A stretch of 9,805 nt of DNA from Clostridiaceae bacterium. Its GTDB lineage: Bacteria; Bacillota; Clostridia; UMGS1883; JAAYMJ01. Positions 7,497-9,805 of this stretch are shown in pieces (position 1 is the first letter of the stretch; each line of letters begins with the position of its first letter). Both the position numbers and the translations under genes were made by a program. Location: NCBI GenBank assembly GCA_012521455.1, contig JAAYMJ010000096.1, forward strand, positions 1 through 9,805, written 5' to 3'. The notes below the pieces were generated by a model. That model did no database searches. It worked only from the letters and a program-made list of their open reading frames with translations, and was not told the origin of the DNA.

Positions 7497-7763
7497 AATA
7501 CATAGTGTGAAAAACTGGCACGACTAAACAAAAGCACAGTGATTTTTGGGGGCTTGTTTGAAAACAAGGCTTTAGCTTGCGCTCTTTCGCGCAAGACCAT
7601 GCAAAGTGTGTTTTAAAAGCCCAAAAACCGCGGGTTTTAGCGGAAGCTTCACCCTAAAGACCCCAAAGGGTTCAAAAACGCAGTTTGTCTACAGATTGTG
7701 TATAATATATGCTTTCACTTGGGCATAAAATGTAGATATAAGAAAAGAGAAAGGATTGATTTT
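7497..7763 (+). ncRNA. Candidate structured 5' leader or small RNA upstream of the thioredoxin-like gene
   Basis: The predicted transcript has an unusually long leader rich in helices. Visible pairings are TTTTTGGG (7543-7550) with CCCAAAAA (7620-7627); CTTGTTT (7553-7559) with AAACAAG (7562-7568); CTTGCGC (7576-7582) with GCGCAAG (7589-7595) around a TCTTTC loop; CCGC (7628-7631) with GCGG (7640-7643); and ACCC (7651-7654) with GGGT (7668-7671). AAAGCC (near 7615-7620) could pair either with GGCTTT (7568-7573) or in the outer stem, an arrangement that could switch. No signature of TPP, cobalamin, SAM, FMN, T-box, c-di-GMP, RNase P, tmRNA or SRP RNA was recognised. No U-tailed terminator lies between it and the gene, so it could be a leader, a processed RNA or a 6S-like RNA. 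The 3' boundary is not known; the gene start is used. Confidence 0.45.
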
Positions 7764-8273
7764 GTGGCGGATAAACCGGTTTTTTTTAAAATTATTATTC
7801 CTATTGTTTTTGTATGTATTTTAGCGTCCCTTTGGTATTTTAAAACAGCAAAAACCGAAACCGCAAGCGCCGGAATTGTGCCCGTAAATGAGCCAATAAA
7901 CATGGAAGAATTAAAAGCGCGGGGCCTTCCGATAATGATTGAGTTTTCATCGGCCACCTGCCCCGTATGCAAGCTCATGCTCCCCACATTGTCTGAAATA
8001 AAGGGGGAAACGGAAGGGAAGCTTACGTTTGTCTATGTTGATTTATCAAAAAACCCTTCATTTGCAAAGGATTTTCCCGTGAGGGCAACGCCAACAAGGC
8101 TTTTTTACAACGCTGACGGCTCGCCTTTTACTCCAAGCGAAAGCCTTTTAGAAAAACAAAACTTTTTAATATACAGCCACAGGGAAACCAAAGAGCATTT
8201 ATTCACGGCGCAGGAAGGGGAAAACACCAAAGAGGGCCTTTGGGAGATTTTAAAGGAAATGGGTGTCAGATGA
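7764..8273 (+). CDS. Membrane-anchored thioredoxin-like protein (CPVC active site)
   Basis: Thiol-disulfide oxidoreductase expected to face the outside of the membrane. From the GTG at 7764 it is 169 aa: one N-terminal membrane anchor (about 7-26), a short linker, and a thioredoxin fold from about 45 onward. The active site is C66-P67-V68-C69 in FSSATCPVCK, and the cis-proline motif is RATPTRLFY with P110. The GTG is chosen over an in-frame GTG at 7698 because GAGAAAGGA (7747-7755) lies 8 nt upstream, while the extra 22 residues (rich in Lys, Arg and Cys) look like translated leader. The gene overlaps the following ccdA by 4 nt (ATGA), so the two are translationally coupled. The protein probably receives electrons from CcdA, as TlpA/ResA-like proteins do. 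No lipobox is present. Its final substrate cannot be inferred; no cytochrome c genes are in the window. Confidence 0.85.
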   Translation: MADKPVFFKIIIPIVFVCILASLWYFKTAKTETASAGIVPVNEPINMEELKARGLPIMIEFSSATCPVCKLMLPTLSEIKGETEGKLTFVYVDLSKNPSFAKDFPVRATPTRLFYNADGSPFTPSESLLEKQNFLIYSHRETKEHLFTAQEGENTKEGLWEILKEMGVR

Positions 8274-8968
8274 TGGGCTACTTTAATGCTTTTGTTGAGG
8301 TTTTATCCCAAAAAATCGGCGAAAACTTTTACCTTGCGCCGCTTTTTGCGGTTTTGGCTGGGATTTTTTCATCCTTTATGCCCTGCTGCCTATCCCAAAT
8401 CCCGCTGGTGATTTCCTATGTCAACACCAAAGGACAAAATACAAAAAACGCCTTTTTCCTTTCGCTGACCTTTGCGTTAGGGAATGCTTTTACCTTTACT
8501 ATCCTTGCGGTTTTTGCCTCCCTTTTGGGAAGGCTTATGCAGGGGGCGGGCGGTTTTTGGTACATAATTTTGGGGGTTTTAATGCTTTTGATGGCTTTGC
8601 AGACCTGGGAAATTTTTAATTTTATCCCCGCAAGCTACCTTCAGGCAAAAAACAGGTCAAAAGGCTTTTTAGGCGCGTTTTTAACAGGCGCTTTAGGCGG
8701 GCTTTTTTCATCCCCTTGCGCAACCCCTGTTTTGGTGGTGCTTTTGGCGATTGTGGCAAAAGAGGGAAGGCTTTTATATGGGATAGTGCTTTTGTTGTGC
8801 TACTCTTTGGGCCACAGCGTGCTTGTGGTTTTGTCGGGAACTTTTGTGGGTTTTGCAAAGCGGGTTACATCAAACAGCAAATACCCGGCTATAAATAACA
8901 TTGTAAAATTTGTAATGGGTTTGGTTATGGCAGTTTTGGGGTTTTATATGTTTTATCTTGGAATTTAA
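8270..8968 (+). CDS. ccdA: CcdA/DsbD-type membrane thiol-disulfide electron transporter
   Basis: Integral membrane protein that carries reducing equivalents from cytosolic thioredoxin to extracytoplasmic thioredoxin-like partners. It has 232 aa and six hydrophobic segments (roughly 22-46, 60-88, 96-117, 133-163, 167-193, 208-231), as in the compact CcdA family. The two redox cysteines are in the expected helices 1 and 4: FMPCCLSQIP (C39, with an extra adjacent C40) and FSSPCATPVL (C150). The ATG at 8270 overlaps the stop of the thioredoxin gene as ATGA; a second ATG follows directly at 8273, and a TTG at 8240 deep inside the upstream gene is unlikely. AAAGGA (8252-8257) lies 12 nt upstream, so coupling with the preceding gene probably matters. 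A terminator follows directly. The ccdA symbol reflects family, not proven cytochrome c maturation. Confidence 0.88.
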   Translation: MMGYFNAFVEVLSQKIGENFYLAPLFAVLAGIFSSFMPCCLSQIPLVISYVNTKGQNTKNAFFLSLTFALGNAFTFTILAVFASLLGRLMQGAGGFWYIILGVLMLLMALQTWEIFNFIPASYLQAKNRSKGFLGAFLTGALGGLFSSPCATPVLVVLLAIVAKEGRLLYGIVLLLCYSLGHSVLVVLSGTFVGFAKRVTSNSKYPAINNIVKFVMGLVMAVLGFYMFYLGI

Positions 8969-8999
8969 AAAGGTATCCCACGCGGGGGATACCTTTTTT
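8969..8999. terminator. Intrinsic terminator after ccdA
   Basis: GGTATCCC (8972-8979) pairs with GGGATACC (8986-8993) around a 6-nt loop, preceded by A's directly after the ccdA stop and followed by T6 (8994-8999). The A-rich left flank also makes it usable in the other direction. Confidence 0.9.
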
Positions 9000-9000
9000 G

Positions 9001-9250
9001 CGCGGGGTGGCGGGCGGCGGGAATGTGTTGGAAGTAAAATAATAAATAGAGTAAAGGAATAAAAAAAGAAATAAAGTAAAAAATATTAGTCCAATCCGCG
9101 GGGATAGTAAAAACTTCATGGCAAAACGCATTTGCTGGATGTATGGTGAATAGGATTGCTTAATATGAAACAGCTGAGTTTAATAGTATTTATGTCCTGC
9201 GAAAGTCATGCGGCAGAAGCCAGCGGGTTATACTTATAATGTTACACCTA
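9001..9250. other. Gene-poor intergenic stretch, function unknown
   Basis: No convincing gene is seen in these 250 bases. The left part begins with a GC-rich run (9001-9021) and then turns into A-rich, low-complexity sequence up to about 9090. The right part has balanced composition with local pairing: CAATCC (9092-9097) with GGATTG (9153-9158), GCAAA (9121-9125) with TTTGC (9131-9135), and GGC-AGAA-GCC (9212-9221). A 24-codon plus-strand frame (ATG at 9165, stop 9237-9239) has only a weak TAGGAT upstream, and its peptide is not recognised. The stretch is followed by a hairpin with a good plus-strand U tract, so a short plus-strand transcript is possible. It could equally be a decayed remnant of a former gene or mobile element. 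Confidence 0.4.
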
Positions 9251-9251
9251 A

Positions 9252-9298
9252 AAAAAATAAATCCCCCGTTTGGGGGATTTTTTGTTTTTTTTATTATA
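9252..9298. terminator. Intrinsic terminator, active for the minus-strand lipoprotein gene and possibly bidirectional
   Basis: AATCCCCC (9260-9267) pairs with GGGGGATT (9272-9279) around a GTTT loop. The A-rich left flank (9250-9258) gives a U tail for minus-strand transcripts leaving the lipoprotein gene about 30 nt away. The right flank (T6, G, T8 from 9277 on) gives an even stronger U tail on the plus strand, although no plus-strand gene is known to end here. Confidence 0.88.
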
Positions 9299-9309
9299 TA
9301 CAAATTTTT

Positions 9310-9726
9310 TTACATAACCACTTTTTCCAAATCCTTTGCAATCCTTTCGCCGTTTTCTTCGGTAAATATAACAACTACCGCGTCTCCCGGGTTGATGTTC
9401 AGTTTATACAAAACTTTTATTGCCCGTTCGGTCAATTTATATGTGTAATCTTCCCCTTCCGTTGTAACAACAATTGTGTCTTCCCCTCTTTCCTTAAGCC
9501 ATCCCGCGTATTTTCCCTCGCCGCTTTCGTTCATTTCCGAAAGCTTGTCGGTGGGGTTTAGCTCAAAGACTTTTTCATAATTTTGAGCCTGCTCTTCCGC
9601 GGGTGTTGGCGAGGGGGATGGGGTCTGCGCAGGCGCGGGGCTTTTTTCTTTGCCGCAGGATGTAAGCAGGATTAGCGCAAGGATTAAAACTGCCAGATAT
9701 TTTTTCAAATGTTTCAAAATATTCAT
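9310..9726 (-). CDS. Small proline-rich lipoprotein of unknown function
   Basis: Predicted membrane-anchored lipoprotein, up to 138 aa. It has a basic N-terminus (KHLKKY), a hydrophobic segment (11-22) and a lipobox L21-T22-S23-C24, so signal peptidase II should leave a lipidated C24. A Pro/Ala/Ser/Thr-rich tether (about 29-46) leads to a compact domain of about 90 residues with alternating charged and beta-prone segments and the phrase NPGDAVVVIF (111-120). The domain is not recognised. Start choice is uncertain: the ATG at 9726 has its only purine-rich sequence (GAAAGG) touching the start codon, whereas the TTG at codon 4 (9717) has AAAGGA 8 nt upstream, which would give 135 aa. It lies 20 nt after a partial upstream frame and is probably co-transcribed with it. 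Confidence 0.8.
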   Translation of the reverse strand: MNILKHLKKYLAVLILALILLTSCGKEKSPAPAQTPSPSPTPAEEQAQNYEKVFELNPTDKLSEMNESGEGKYAGWLKERGEDTIVVTTEGEDYTYKLTERAIKVLYKLNINPGDAVVVIFTEENGERIAKDLEKVVM

Positions 9727-9740
9727 CCTTTCAAAATATT
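9712..9740. repeat. 12-bp direct repeat spanning the lipoprotein start
   Basis: TTTCAAAATATT occurs at 9712-9723 and again at 9729-9740, with a period of 17 bp. On the coding strand the two copies (AATATTTTGAAA) lie just before and just after the annotated ATG. The upstream copy contributes to the ribosome binding site and the downstream copy contains the alternative TTG start. Probably a small local duplication. Confidence 0.8.
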
Positions 9741-9746
9741 AAATTT

Positions 9747-9805
9747 TTATGATAGTATTTTTGTGCCCCGTTCAATTGCCATAAGACCGCTTCTTACCAT
9801 TTCCA
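9747..9805 (-). CDS. 3' end of an unidentified gene entering from the right edge
   Basis: An open minus-strand frame runs in from the window edge and ends at a TAA (complement of 9747-9749). Its last residues read EMVRSGLMAIERGTKILS, a normal-looking amphipathic helix with ordinary codons. The other two minus-strand frames close after a few codons. The stop is 20 nt upstream of the lipoprotein ATG, and no terminator lies between them, so both would be on one transcript. At 19 codons it is too short for family assignment. Confidence 0.45.
   Translation of the reverse strand, partial: EMVRSGLMAIERGTKILS

Noticed and set aside
7625..7645. ACCGCGG resembling a T-box motif in the leader
   Set aside because: The full T-box core with its TGGN bulge and a following antiterminator/terminator pair is absent, and the downstream genes are not amino-acid or tRNA-synthetase genes.
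7698..7763. Upstream GTG start extending the thioredoxin-like protein by 22 residues
   Set aside because: It has no ribosome binding site, overlaps a TATAAT sequence, and puts a Cys/Lys/Arg-rich segment before a normal membrane anchor, whereas the GTG at 7764 has a well-spaced ribosome binding site.
8240..8269. TTG start for ccdA inside the thioredoxin-like gene
   Set aside because: It would add ten residues unlike the family N-terminus and has no ribosome binding site; the ATGA overlap at 8270 is the usual coupled arrangement.
8925..9131. Minus-strand 68-residue frame with a hydrophobic segment
   Set aside because: It reads through the ccdA terminator hairpin and into the ccdA 3' end, has no ribosome binding site, and its hydrophobicity comes from A-rich plus-strand sequence read as Phe, Leu and Ile codons.
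9195..9233. Resemblance of GAAA...AAGCC...AGCGGGTTA to parts of c-di-GMP-I or cobalamin riboswitches
   Set aside because: Only short scattered matches are present, the spacing and remaining conserved core are missing, and no plus-strand gene follows.
9208..9561. Plus-strand 117-residue frame opposite the lipoprotein gene
   Set aside because: It runs through the terminator hairpin and lies antisense to a frame with a clear lipobox and a natural composition; its Phe- and Cys-rich content is typical of a shadow frame.

Overview
The window looks like chromosomal DNA from an endospore-forming, low-to-medium GC member of the Bacillota, most likely a plant-glycan or mucin-using anaerobic clostridium. 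Three things support this. It carries the sporulation pair spoIIGA-sigE behind a promoter with Spo0A-like boxes, its ribosome binding sites and U-tailed hairpin terminators are of Gram-positive type, and its secreted enzyme has a multidomain architecture familiar from clostridial glycosidases. The species cannot be named from the sequence alone.

Layout. (1) 1-1867, plus strand: Spo0A/sigma-A-type control region, spoIIGA (membrane protease that activates pro-sigma-E), sigE (mother-cell sigma factor with pro-sequence), then a near-perfect bidirectional terminator. sigG, which commonly follows sigE, is not here. (2) 1869-6371, minus strand: a two-gene operon of GH29 (alpha-L-fucosidase family) enzymes. 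The first gene transcribed encodes a cytoplasmic 452-aa enzyme; 15 nt later comes a secreted 1042-aa enzyme with carbohydrate-binding modules. (3) 6531-7382, plus strand: a divergent AraC-family regulator, the natural candidate to control the fucosidase operon from the shared 159-bp intergenic region. (4) 7462-8999, plus strand: a clear sigma-A promoter, a leader of about 267 nt rich in hairpins, a membrane-anchored thioredoxin-like protein, and an overlapping ccdA-type thiol-disulfide transporter, closed by a terminator. (5) 9001-9250: no convincing gene. (6) 9252-9805, minus strand: a terminator, a small proline-rich lipoprotein, and the 3' end of an upstream gene entering from the right edge.

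How the genes work together. SpoIIGA processes pro-sigma-E after asymmetric division. The two GH29 enzymes form a two-tier scheme, with fucosyl (or related) groups removed outside the cell by the modular enzyme and from imported oligosaccharides by the cytosolic one, presumably induced through the AraC protein. CcdA would pass electrons from cytosolic thioredoxin across the membrane to the extracytoplasmic CPVC thioredoxin domain.

Most of the window is well explained by known families. The least explained parts are the structured leader at 7497-7763 and the gene-poor stretch at 9001-9250. Nothing here amounts to an obvious new defence or mobile system.
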